Under the pieces are notes generated by a model. The model saw only the letters and a program-made list of their open reading frames with translations. It was not told the origin of the DNA and did no database searches. From TMED14 sp964475135 (GTDB lineage: Bacteria > Bacteroidota > Bacteroidia > Flavobacteriales > Schleiferiaceae), in the NCBI GenBank assembly GCA_964475135.1, contig CAYYWL010000041.1:1-10246 (forward strand): a DNA stretch of 10,246 nt, read 5' to 3'. Positions 1 through 6,397 of the stretch are shown here, one piece after another (the first letter of the stretch is position 1; each line of letters opens with the position of its first letter). Position numbers and translations under genes: made by a program.

Positions 1-963
1 CAAGTGCGTGCGATGTACGGCGGAGACCGCAGCCGCAAAGAGAATTTGGTGGAGTACGGATTTCGGCTTCCCGCCGCGATGGACAACCGCCCATTGATGT
101 TCAGCGAGTTTGAGCAGCTTCAGGGACAAACCATTTACGTGTCCGCTACGCCAGCCGACTACGAATTAGGCCAGTCCGACGGAGTGGTTGTCGAGCAGTT
201 GATTCGGCCCACCGGTCTGCTGGATCCGATTATTGAAGTGCGTCCGCTTGAGAACCAAGTTGACGACCTCATGGAAGAAGTTCGACTGCGCAGTGAGCGC
301 GACGAACGCGTGCTGGTGACGACCCTGACTAAGCGCATGGCCGAAGAGCTCACGAAGTACTTCATGCGCTACGGCGTGCGCTGCCGCTACATTCACAGCG
401 ACGTCGAAACCATGGAGCGCATCGAAATCATGGATTCGCTGCGTGCAGGGCTGTTCGACGTGCTGATCGGAGTCAACCTGCTTCGTGAGGGACTTGACTT
501 CCCTGAGGTTTCACTGGTCGCCATCATGGACGCCGACAAAGAAGGCTTCTTGCGCAGCGAACGCTCGCTGGTGCAGACCATTGGGCGTGCGGCGCGAAAC
601 GTGAACGGTATGGCCATTTTTTACGCCGACAAAATCACGGACTCCATGGCGCGTACGATTCGCGAAACCGAACGCCGCCGAGCCAAACAAGAGGCGTACA
701 ACGAGGCGCACGGCATGGTTCCGACCGCATTGGTGAAAAAGGAACGTTCCAACGTATTTGCTCAGAAAGCCAACGAATCGGCCGCCGCCGAGGTGCGCCG
801 AACGACACTGGCCGAAGCTCTGCCCAAGTACGCCACCGAAGAGCAGCGCAAGTCGAAGGCCGCGGAACTCCGCAAAGAGATGGAAAAGGCGGCCAAAGAG
901 CTGGATTTCTTGCGAGCTGCCGAGCTGCGCGACGCGATCACGGCACTCTCCACCAGCAACTAG
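1..963 (+). CDS. uvrB: UvrABC excinuclease subunit B, C-terminal part (5' end outside window)
   Basis: UvrB is the damage-verifying, ATP-dependent helicase-like subunit of cytoplasmic nucleotide excision repair. It is loaded by UvrA and then recruits UvrC. The reading frame is open from the first base, so this is a partial gene of 320 codons; full UvrB is about 660-680 residues, so roughly half is missing. Visible landmarks, numbered from the window edge, are the entry to the second helicase half with VSATP ending at residue 51, the helicase C-terminal domain with GVNLLREGLDFPEV near 157-170, the DADKEGFLRSERS segment, and helicase motif VI QTIGRAARN near 192-200. A UVR domain at the extreme C-terminus (about 283-317, with FLRAAELRDAI) is the UvrC-interacting coiled coil. 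The frame ends in TAG with no sign of damage. Identity is very secure; nothing can be said about its promoter, which is outside the window. Confidence 0.97.
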   Translation, partial: QVRAMYGGDRSRKENLVEYGFRLPAAMDNRPLMFSEFEQLQGQTIYVSATPADYELGQSDGVVVEQLIRPTGLLDPIIEVRPLENQVDDLMEEVRLRSERDERVLVTTLTKRMAEELTKYFMRYGVRCRYIHSDVETMERIEIMDSLRAGLFDVLIGVNLLREGLDFPEVSLVAIMDADKEGFLRSERSLVQTIGRAARNVNGMAIFYADKITDSMARTIRETERRRAKQEAYNEAHGMVPTALVKKERSNVFAQKANESAAAEVRRTTLAEALPKYATEEQRKSKAAELRKEMEKAAKELDFLRAAELRDAITALSTSN

Positions 964-982
964 CACCGAGCAGACAGTAGCA

Positions 983-1013
983 AACAAAAAGCCCCGCCAA
1001 ACGGCAGGGCTTC
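983..1013 (-). terminator. Rho-independent terminator of the minus-strand nrnA-gldI-PPIase operon
   Basis: On the minus strand a hairpin AGCCCTGCC / GGCGGGGCT (one mismatch, loop GTTT) is followed directly by TTTTTGTTTG. It starts about 20 bases after the stop of the prolyl isomerase gene. On the plus strand the same stem follows the uvrB stop by about 25 bases, but only a weak T-run (TTCGATCGTTCGTTT) comes after it. It is therefore mainly a terminator for the leftward operon and at best a weak one for uvrB. The call is from sequence inspection only. Confidence 0.8.
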
Positions 1014-1032
1014 GATCGTTCGTTTCGAAAAC

Positions 1033-2208
1033 TTACTTCATGACGTCCTCAATCCACACGTCGAACACGAGCGTGGCGTTCGGGGGAATAACTCCGCCCG
1101 CACCTGCTTCCCCGTAGCCCAAAGCTGGTGGAATGATGAGCTTGGCGTGGCTGCCTTTCTTGAGGCCGATAAGGCCCTGCTGCCAGCCCTTGATCACACG
1201 GCCTTGGTTGCCACACGTCACCGGGAATCCTTGGTAGGGTTCGCGCTGAGGATTGTACTGACCCCAAGCCTTGGCTACTTCTTTAACGCTCGTGTCAAAG
1301 GGCTTGCCGCTGTTGAGGTATCCGGCGTAGTGCACCAGTGCTTGATCGCCGTCAACCATGGGTTCTCCCTCGCCTTCAGTTACGACCAAAACTTTGAGGC
1401 CTTCGGCGCGGTTCTCGGCCTTGGCAACCCACTCCGCGTACTTCTTCTCGAATTCAGCGGAATTCACGGTTCCGTTAGAGAACCAGGTAAATTCAGCGGC
1501 ACGAGCAGCTCCTTTGGCAGCGGCTATCTCAGCTTCTTTGGCCGCTTTGGCTTCAGCTCCGGCAATGCCTTCAGTAAAGACCTTTGGTGCGTCAAATTCT
1601 TTGGCCGCCTTGCCCTGACGAATGATTTTCACCTTCATGGTGATCGGCGTCTTGGGCATGTCGCGGGGGTCGCGCTCGGCATTGGCGATTTCAGTCACCT
1701 TTTCGAGGCCGGCGATTACTTTGCCAAAGATGCTGTGGCGGTCGTCGAGCCAGTTGGTTGCGACTTCGGTGATGAAGAACTGCGATCCGTTGGTGCCGGG
1801 CCCGCTGTTGGCCATTGACAGAATACCAGGGCCGTTGTGGCGAAGGCTCGGGTGAAATTCGTCGGGGAACTGGTACCCAGGACCGCCGGTTCCGCGGCCG
1901 TCAGGGTCACCCCCTTGGATCATGAACTGAGGAATCACACGGTGAAAAATGAGTCCGTCAAAGAAAGGCTCGCCCTTTTTCACGGTCACTTTGGGGTGGT
2001 TACCCTCGGCCAACGCCACGAAATTGGCCACCGTAATTGGAGCCTTTTCCATTTCAAGTTGTACGAGGATGTCGCCCTTGCTGGTCTCAAAAAGGGCGTA
2101 GAGGCCGTCGCCGACCTTGATTTCTTGGTTGTTCACACGAATGTCTGGTGTTGCGCCGCAGGCCACTGCAAGCAGCGCCGAAGCGGCAAGAAGCGAAGGT
2201 TTAATCAT
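1033..2208 (-). CDS. Dual-domain (cyclophilin + FKBP) peptidyl-prolyl isomerase lipoprotein
   Basis: The 391-residue protein carries two unrelated prolyl isomerase domains and should catalyse proline cis/trans isomerisation during protein folding in the cell envelope. A lipoprotein signal (MIKPSLLAASALLAVAC, lipid Cys17) is followed by a cyclophilin domain at about 35-198 with FHRVIPQFMIQGGD (Arg90), NGSQFFI (Gln143) and Trp153. An Ala/Lys/Glu-rich helical linker spans about 199-270, and an FKBP domain about 281-390 has FD 304-305, VIKGW 338-342 and IPPNATLVFDV. The loop between FD and VIKGW is about 15 residues longer than in human FKBP12. The start at 2208 is chosen because it begins the signal peptide and overlaps the gldI stop as ATGA; the open frame extends 47 codons further, but that part is antisense-like sequence lying over gldI. 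Dual-family immunophilins of this domain order are known from Flavobacterium. Membrane location is inferred from the lipobox. Confidence 0.93.
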   Translation of the reverse strand: MIKPSLLAASALLAVACGATPDIRVNNQEIKVGDGLYALFETSKGDILVQLEMEKAPITVANFVALAEGNHPKVTVKKGEPFFDGLIFHRVIPQFMIQGGDPDGRGTGGPGYQFPDEFHPSLRHNGPGILSMANSGPGTNGSQFFITEVATNWLDDRHSIFGKVIAGLEKVTEIANAERDPRDMPKTPITMKVKIIRQGKAAKEFDAPKVFTEGIAGAEAKAAKEAEIAAAKGAARAAEFTWFSNGTVNSAEFEKKYAEWVAKAENRAEGLKVLVVTEGEGEPMVDGDQALVHYAGYLNSGKPFDTSVKEVAKAWGQYNPQREPYQGFPVTCGNQGRVIKGWQQGLIGLKKGSHAKLIIPPALGYGEAGAGGVIPPNATLVFDVWIEDVMK

Positions 2209-2717
2209 AGCACGCGAAGGTAGTAAACAAGTGGACTCATTGGCGGAACCTCTCCCTCGCCCGCCAAACCATGTCCAAGATGTGCAGGGAGCAGCAGCAC
2301 GACGCTGTCCCCATGCCGAGCACGCTGAAGGGCGTACTGAAGGCCCCAAACGGCCGTGGGATCGCGCAGCACGCGCACCTCCTGCTCGCCCTCTTGGTAC
2401 AGATCGCCGCGCAGTCCTGTTAGTCGGTAGCGAATATTCACAAGTTCTTTGTCTTGGATGGCGGAACCACTACCCTGCTCGACACGGTATTCGTGCGCAC
2501 CCGAACCCGCTGGCTGAAAGGCCCAGCCCGTCGAATCCATGAATTCCTTGATGAATCCCCGCTCCTGCTCAAGCGCCGCACGGTTTTGCTCGATGAGCCG
2601 TTCCTGCACTTGAGCTGTTGTCAGTTGCTGGGCTGGCTGCGCCTCTTCGGGCCGCTGGCACGAAGTAGCAACGAGGGCAAGTGGCCCGATAAGAGTGCTA
2701 AGGTTTAGGCGAGCCAT
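2205..2717 (-). CDS. gldI: GldI-like FKBP-fold lipoprotein
   Basis: This 170-residue lipoprotein resembles GldI, the FKBP-family lipoprotein required for gliding motility in Flavobacterium and associated with type IX secretion. The signal peptide ends in the lipobox VATSC (Cys20). A helical stretch of about 30-62 follows, then an FKBP-like domain of about 75-170 with NIRYRLTG, VWGLQYALQRARHGDSV and the ending PPMSPLVYYLRVL. The position of the catalytic FKBP tryptophan (GW) is Leu126 here, and the FD pair of the active site is not recognisable, so isomerase activity is doubtful. The start at 2717 is set by the compact signal peptide; it overlaps the end of nrnA by 13 bases, and the gene ends in an ATGA overlap with the dual-domain isomerase. 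No other gld/spr genes are in view, so a gliding role is inferred from family membership and gene order. A generic FKBP-like envelope chaperone is the alternative. Confidence 0.8.
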   Translation of the reverse strand: MARLNLSTLIGPLALVATSCQRPEEAQPAQQLTTAQVQERLIEQNRAALEQERGFIKEFMDSTGWAFQPAGSGAHEYRVEQGSGSAIQDKELVNIRYRLTGLRGDLYQEGEQEVRVLRDPTAVWGLQYALQRARHGDSVVLLLPAHLGHGLAGEGEVPPMSPLVYYLRVL

Positions 2718-3706
2718 TCTGAAAGCTTCTGAGTCAGTTCTACTTTGAGCTGCGAGAGTCCGAGCGAAGAGGCTCCGCCGGCGGCATTCTGATGGCCCCC
2801 ACCGCTGTAGTGGCTGCGCGCAAATTCGTTGACGTCGCGATCACCGGTGCTGCGGAACGACATTTTTACCAAACCGGCCGCGTCTTCGCGAAGAAGTACG
2901 CTCACCTCAACCCCATCTACCGACAGCCCCCAGTTTACGAGTCCTTCGCTGTCACCCGCAACATAGCCGGCAGACTCAAGGTCGGTAAGGCTTAGGGACA
3001 AGATGGCGGCGCGTCCACCAGCGAGCAATTCCGCGCTTTGTAGGCCGTAGCCAAACGTATGCAAACGGCTCAACGGATTGGCGTCGTAGAGCCGAGTGTG
3101 AATGGCATGCGGCTGAGCCCCGACCTCAATGAGGCGAGCGGCCGTCGCCATGGTTTGCGCGGTCGTCGACGGGAAGCGAAACGAACCCGTGTCGGTGATC
3201 ATCCCCATCAAAAGGTTTTCGGCGCAGGCCACGTCAACCTGACCCCATCCGTCGTCAGCCGTAATCAGGTCGGCAATCATTTCTGAGGTCGAACCCTTGG
3301 CAGTGTTGCTGTACGCATAGGTAAAAAGCCCGTCGGGCTGCTGGTGGTGGTCGACAAGCACTTGGCGCCCAGCGAATTCACGCACCATAGGTTCGAGGGC
3401 GGAACCCACCCTCGACGGCGTATTGTAGTCCAGTGCAAAGTGAAGTTCTGCACGGCGAAACACCTCGGCGACCTCGTCGGGACGCTCCTCGGCCACCGTC
3501 ACAAACACCGACGAATAGCCTGGGCTTGCTTGAATGGGTTTGGACGGCGCATTCGGAATCAGCACCCGAACCTGGTGCCCCGAAGCCCTGAGGTAGTGGG
3601 CCCACCCGAGCGCGGAACCGATGGCGTCGCCGTCGGGGTTCCAGTGGGTGGTAATGAGGATTTGGTGGGTTCGCTGCCGCAAGGCCCGAAGTACGTCGTG
3701 AATCAT
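2705..3706 (-). CDS. nrnA: DHH/DHHA1 phosphoesterase, NrnA-type oligoribonuclease / pAp phosphatase
   Basis: A 333-residue cytoplasmic enzyme of the DHH superfamily. NrnA proteins degrade very short RNAs (nanoRNA, or dinucleotides such as pGpG) to mononucleotides and many also dephosphorylate 3'-phosphoadenosine 5'-phosphate. All metal-site motifs are present: THWNPDGDAIGS at about 20-31, LDYN at 92-95, the signature VDHHQ at 118-122 and DTGSFRF at 172-178. The DHHA1 substrate-binding motif GGGHQNAAGG is at 302-311. Length matches the family (about 310-340). The ATG at 3706 is the first in frame and leaves a natural N-terminus. This is the first gene of the leftward operon; its stop lies inside the gldI start region, implying coupled translation. 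Without a biochemical test I cannot separate nanoRNase from pAp phosphatase preference, nor exclude a cyclic-di-AMP/pApA-type hydrolase. Confidence 0.9.
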   Translation of the reverse strand: MIHDVLRALRQRTHQILITTHWNPDGDAIGSALGWAHYLRASGHQVRVLIPNAPSKPIQASPGYSSVFVTVAEERPDEVAEVFRRAELHFALDYNTPSRVGSALEPMVREFAGRQVLVDHHQQPDGLFTYAYSNTAKGSTSEMIADLITADDGWGQVDVACAENLLMGMITDTGSFRFPSTTAQTMATAARLIEVGAQPHAIHTRLYDANPLSRLHTFGYGLQSAELLAGGRAAILSLSLTDLESAGYVAGDSEGLVNWGLSVDGVEVSVLLREDAAGLVKMSFRSTGDRDVNEFARSHYSGGGHQNAAGGASSLGLSQLKVELTQKLSEWLA

Positions 3707-3719
3707 GGGGTAAATTTCG

Positions 3720-3727
3720 TACTTTTG
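3720..3727 (+). promoter_or_regulatory. Candidate Bacteroidota -7 box for ndk
   Basis: TACTTTTG matches the TAnnTTTG consensus of the Bacteroidota housekeeping sigma factor. It lies in the 54-base spacer between nrnA and ndk, 33 bases before the ndk ATG, giving a predicted leader of about 25-30 bases. No convincing TTG (-33) element is visible about 20 bases upstream, where the sequence is already nrnA coding DNA. I see no equally good box for nrnA on the opposite strand. Confidence 0.55.
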
Positions 3728-3760
3728 CGGCCGATTTTACGACCTCAATTTCAACTTACC

Positions 3761-4183
3761 ATGAGCGCTACGAACCGCACTTTTACGATGATCAAGCCCG
3801 ACGCGGTGGCCAACGGCCACATCGGTGCTATTCTCAACCACATTAACAAGGCTGGATTCCGCATCGTGGCCATGAAGTTGACCCGCCTAAGCGTGGCTGA
3901 AGCTTCAGAATTCTATGGCGTGCACAGCGAGCGTTCATTCTTCGGCGAACTCGTCGAGTACATGACCAGCGGCCCCATCGTAGCTGCCATCCTTGAGAAA
4001 GATAATGCTGTAGCTGACTTCCGCACCGTGATCGGCGCCACCGACCCCGCCAAGGCTGAAGAGGGCACCATTCGCCGCCTCTACGCTCAGTCGATCGCCG
4101 CCAATGCCGTGCACGGCAGCGACAGCGACGAGAACGCAGCCATCGAAGGAGCGTTCTTCTTCAGCGGCCGCGAGCAGTTTTAA
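3761..4183 (+). CDS. ndk: Nucleoside diphosphate kinase
   Basis: The 140-residue enzyme transfers the gamma-phosphate of ATP to nucleoside diphosphates through a phospho-histidine intermediate, balancing cytoplasmic NTP and dNTP pools. Diagnostic residues are visible: Lys12 in TMIKPDAV near the N-terminus, Arg105 in the GTIRR segment, and the active-site motif NAVHGSDS with catalytic His118. The C-terminus ends FFFSGREQF. Length is normal for the family (about 140). The ATG at 3761 begins the canonical N-terminus; the longer open frame upstream lies over nrnA on the other strand and is not used. It is monocistronic: a promoter box lies 33 bases upstream and a strong hairpin terminator follows about 46 bases after the stop. 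No Shine-Dalgarno sequence is seen before the start, as usual in this phylum. Confidence 0.98.
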   Translation: MSATNRTFTMIKPDAVANGHIGAILNHINKAGFRIVAMKLTRLSVAEASEFYGVHSERSFFGELVEYMTSGPIVAAILEKDNAVADFRTVIGATDPAKAEEGTIRRLYAQSIAANAVHGSDSDENAAIEGAFFFSGREQF

Positions 4184-4229
4184 GCTGTGTGAAAAAAAGT
4201 AAAATACGGTTAATCCCGGATTTTGTTCG

Positions 4230-4257
4230 AAATCCCGCCTCGGCGGGATTTTTTATT
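4230..4257 (+). terminator. Rho-independent terminator of ndk
   Basis: A perfect inverted repeat AAATCCCGC / GCGGGATTT with loop CTCG is followed by a T-rich tract (TTTTTATTT) on the plus strand, the classic layout for ndk termination. The T-tract runs into the stop codon (4253-4255) of the convergent DUF721 gene. On the minus strand the stem follows that stop directly, but only TTTCG comes after it, so it would be a weaker terminator in that direction. The remaining bases 4184-4229 show nothing else recognisable. Confidence 0.85.
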
Positions 4258-4546
4258 TAAGGACCAACTCCTTGATTTCGAGCTGATCTTTAAGCTCTTC
4301 TTGAAGTCCTTCGAGAAGTCGCGTTTGCTGGGCCCTCAGTTCGTGGCGCAGGGAATCGGAATTGAGGTAGGCGGTTAAGATTCCGTCTGAAAACGTCAGC
4401 TTGCGCGTTTTCTGGACTGAGGCTTCGCCGAGCAGTGCCCGCCACGCAATCTGGCATAGTGCCAACTGAAACGCCGGTTTGTGCCGGTGCGGCGCAATCA
4501 TGCGGCTGAGCACGTCGCCGAGGCCTTCGAGGTTGGGGCGCGGCAT
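4253..4546 (-). CDS. DUF721 family small protein, downstream of recF
   Basis: A 97-residue, single-domain basic/helical protein that I assign to the DUF721 family. The family includes DciA, the helicase operator that helps load replicative DnaB in bacteria lacking DnaC. Support comes from the length and the pattern of a Trp35 followed by LLG, a short Thr/Arg strand, the central DGILTAYLNSDSLRHEL and a Leu-rich helix. Bacteroidota typically carry such a gene beside recF, which fits here: the ATG lies three bases after the recF stop, indicating co-transcription. The stop codon sits in the T-tract of the convergent ndk terminator. A DNA replication role is inferred from family and neighbourhood; the short sequence makes the domain assignment less secure than the other calls. 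It could also be a diverged DUF721 without helicase function. Confidence 0.75.
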   Translation of the reverse strand: MPRPNLEGLGDVLSRMIAPHRHKPAFQLALCQIAWRALLGEASVQKTRKLTFSDGILTAYLNSDSLRHELRAQQTRLLEGLQEELKDQLEIKELVLK

Positions 4547-4549
4547 CGC

Positions 4550-5647
4550 TTAGGCGTGGGTGAGTTCGTGAACTACGGATTCCTGGTCGAGCGCTTTCAG
4601 GAGCTCTGCCGTGCGTTCTGGGTGGGTGTCGCTGACAAAGATTTGGCCAAATCGGTGGTCGTTGACCATGCGAATCAGACCCTCAACGCGCTGCGCATCG
4701 AGCTTGTCAAAAACGTCGTCGAGCAGTAAAATGGGCTTGCGGCCGAGTGCCTGGTGAAGCACTTCAAACGCGGCGAGCTTGAGGGCAATCAAGAAACTCT
4801 TTTGCTGTCCTTGCGAACCGACGCGCTGCAGCGGATGGCCGTGGAGCGTAAAGTCAAGGTCTTCGCGGTGCGGCCCGGCCGAGGTGAACTGGAGCACACG
4901 GTCTTTGGGCAAGCGTTCTGCAAGCAGATCCGCAATGCTTTGCTCGGCCAAAAGACTTTCGTAGCGGAGCTCCACCCGCTCGCGTCCGCCCGAGATGCCC
5001 TCGTAGGCTTCTTGAAGCTTCGGGGTGAATTGAGCGGCAAACGCGCTTCGCGCAGCAAAAATGACCGGTGCGTATTCGCTGAGTTGGTGGTCGTAGAGCT
5101 CGAGCATGTCGGCCTGAAACGTGCGGTTTGCCGCGAAGTACTTGAGCAGGGCGTTGCGCTGCTTGAGGGCGCGCTGGTAGTTTTGAAGGGCGTCGAGGTA
5201 TCCGCGGTCAGACTGAGCAATGACGGCGTCCATGAACTTGCGGCGAACTTCGGATCCGCCGTGCAGCAAAACGTGGTCGCCCGGACTAATCATGACTACG
5301 GGAAAGCGACCCAAGTGCTCGGACAAGCGCGGGTACTCGGCGTCGTCTGCTTTAAATACTTTTTTCTCGTTGCGTTTGAGGCCGCAGTAGACGGGAGTTG
5401 CTCCAGATTCCGCGCGGAATTCACCCTGAACCACCAAAAACGGAGCGTCAAACTGAATGCAGTGGGCGTCGCTCGAGTGAAAGTAGCTCCGCGTCATGCA
5501 CAGCATGTGCACTGCGTCGAGGACCGAGGTTTTTCCAGACCCGTTCGAACCGACTAAAGCATTTAGTTTGGGCGAAAACGAGAATTCAGCCTGGGCGTGG
5601 TTTTTAAAGTGGACCAACTTGAGGTGGTCGAGCACTACATCTTGCAT
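4550..5647 (-). CDS. recF: DNA replication and repair protein RecF
   Basis: RecF is an SMC/ABC-type ATPase that acts with RecO and RecR to load RecA at single-strand gaps and stalled forks. The 365-residue product has the usual RecF length. Walker A is GSNGSGKT at 33-40. The ABC-like signature region GSQGQQKSFLIALKLA spans 277-292, and Walker B with the D-loop is PILLLDDVFDKLD at 305-317. VSDTHPE near the C-terminus holds the switch histidine. The ATG at 5647 is preferred because MQDVVLDHLKLVHFKN is the standard RecF N-terminus; 51 further in-frame codons upstream would overlap the divergent TPR gene and look non-coding. A TAnnTTTG box lies only four bases upstream of this ATG. The DUF721 gene follows after three bases, probably in the same transcript. 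Confidence 0.96.
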   Translation of the reverse strand: MQDVVLDHLKLVHFKNHAQAEFSFSPKLNALVGSNGSGKTSVLDAVHMLCMTRSYFHSSDAHCIQFDAPFLVVQGEFRAESGATPVYCGLKRNEKKVFKADDAEYPRLSEHLGRFPVVMISPGDHVLLHGGSEVRRKFMDAVIAQSDRGYLDALQNYQRALKQRNALLKYFAANRTFQADMLELYDHQLSEYAPVIFAARSAFAAQFTPKLQEAYEGISGGRERVELRYESLLAEQSIADLLAERLPKDRVLQFTSAGPHREDLDFTLHGHPLQRVGSQGQQKSFLIALKLAAFEVLHQALGRKPILLLDDVFDKLDAQRVEGLIRMVNDHRFGQIFVSDTHPERTAELLKALDQESVVHELTHA

Positions 5648-5651
5648 GATA

Positions 5652-5659
5652 CAAAAGTA
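5652..5659 (-). promoter_or_regulatory. Candidate -7 box for recF, almost abutting the start codon
   Basis: Read on the minus strand the sequence is TACTTTTG, an exact TAnnTTTG match, followed by TATC and then the recF ATG. Transcription would be expected to begin within a few bases of the start codon, giving a leaderless or nearly leaderless message. No TTG -33 element is evident at the usual distance, so the call rests on the -7 match and its position in a short divergent spacer. Confidence 0.5.
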
Positions 5660-5680
5660 CCTAGGTATGCGTGCTTTGGC

Positions 5681-5688
5681 TATCTTTG
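5681..5688 (+). promoter_or_regulatory. Candidate -7 box for the TPR-ribH operon, very close to the start
   Basis: TATCTTTG matches TAnnTTTG exactly and is separated from the ATG of the TPR gene by only seven bases. As with recF on the other strand, the predicted transcript start falls next to the start codon. No clear -33 TTG is seen at the expected position. Confidence 0.5.
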
Positions 5689-5695
5689 CCGCCTT

Positions 5696-6397
5696 ATGGC
5701 AAAAGACAGTAAAAATATCGACTTGGTCGAGCGCCCCATCGAAGCGGTTGAAGAGACCTTGAGCAAGGCCGAAACCCTCTTTCACACCTACCAAAAGCAA
5801 CTGACCTATGCGGTCGGAGGCATTATTGCAGCTGTAGCACTAGTGTGGGGCTACCAAGAGTTTATCGTGAAACCCGCAGAAGAAGAGGCACAGCTCGAGC
5901 TCTACGCAGCCCAAGACGTATTTTCTCAAGACTCACTTCGCCTTGCCTTGAACGGCAATGCCGAGTTCATGGGCTTTTTGGACATCGCTGACGAATATTC
6001 CGGAACCAAAGCCGGCAACCTCGCCAACTACTACGCCGGACTTTGCTACCTCGGCATGGGCAACGCCCAAGAGGCCATCGACTACCTCGAGGAGTTTGAC
6101 GGCGACGGAACCTTTTTGGACATCATCGCAACCGGCGCCATCGGCGACGCGTTTGCCGACCTCAACCAACCCGAGGAAGCCCAAGAGTTCTACGTTAAGG
6201 CCGCTGGTTTTGATGCCAACGACTTCTTCACCCCCTTCTTTTTGTCGAAGGCAGCTATTGCAGCCGAAGTCAACGAAGACTTTAGCGCAGCGCTCAAGTA
6301 CACGAAGCGGATCAAGGAAGACTTTCCTACATCTGCCGAAGGTGCCAACGCCGACGCGTTGATTGCCTACTACGAAACCAAGCTCGCAGCCAAATAA
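5696..6397 (+). CDS. Membrane-anchored tetratricopeptide repeat protein
   Basis: The 233-residue protein has a short polar N-terminus and one transmembrane helix at about 37-52. A long helical region with TPR-like helix pairs follows, for example GNLANYYAGLCYLGMGNAQEAIDYL near 107-131 and the region about 145-205. This architecture resembles YfgM-type (TPR_21) proteins, which sit in the inner membrane with TPRs outside and assist envelope protein biogenesis; the functional parallel is inference. The ATG at 5696 is chosen over an upstream one because the earlier codons overlap recF control DNA and the -7 box at 5681-5688 would lie inside them. The stop overlaps the ribH start by one base (TAATG), so the two are probably translated in a coupled way. 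There is no enzymatic motif, and the precise partner is unknown. Confidence 0.82.
   Translation: MAKDSKNIDLVERPIEAVEETLSKAETLFHTYQKQLTYAVGGIIAAVALVWGYQEFIVKPAEEEAQLELYAAQDVFSQDSLRLALNGNAEFMGFLDIADEYSGTKAGNLANYYAGLCYLGMGNAQEAIDYLEEFDGDGTFLDIIATGAIGDAFADLNQPEEAQEFYVKAAGFDANDFFTPFFLSKAAIAAEVNEDFSAALKYTKRIKEDFPTSAEGANADALIAYYETKLAAK

Noticed and set aside
511..987. Open frame of 158 codons on the minus strand, antisense to uvrB
   Set aside because: Overlaps the conserved helicase and UVR parts of uvrB and runs to near the terminator; no family resemblance.
1147..1818. Open frame of 223 codons on the plus strand, antisense to the dual isomerase
   Set aside because: Fully contained in a gene with two intact enzyme domains; the product looks like a compositional shadow and has no start context or promoter.
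2209..2349. Upstream extension of the dual isomerase by 47 codons
   Set aside because: It would overlap gldI by about 145 bases and bury the clear lipoprotein signal peptide in the middle of the protein.
4754..5557. Long open frame (267 codons) on the plus strand, antisense to recF
   Set aside because: It lies entirely inside recF, which has all its family motifs. The translation shows no recognisable domain, and long antisense frames are expected from the codon bias of GC-rich genes.
5648..5800. Upstream extension of recF by 51 codons
   Set aside because: It runs across the spacer and into the divergent TPR gene, and the standard RecF N-terminus begins at the ATG at 5647.
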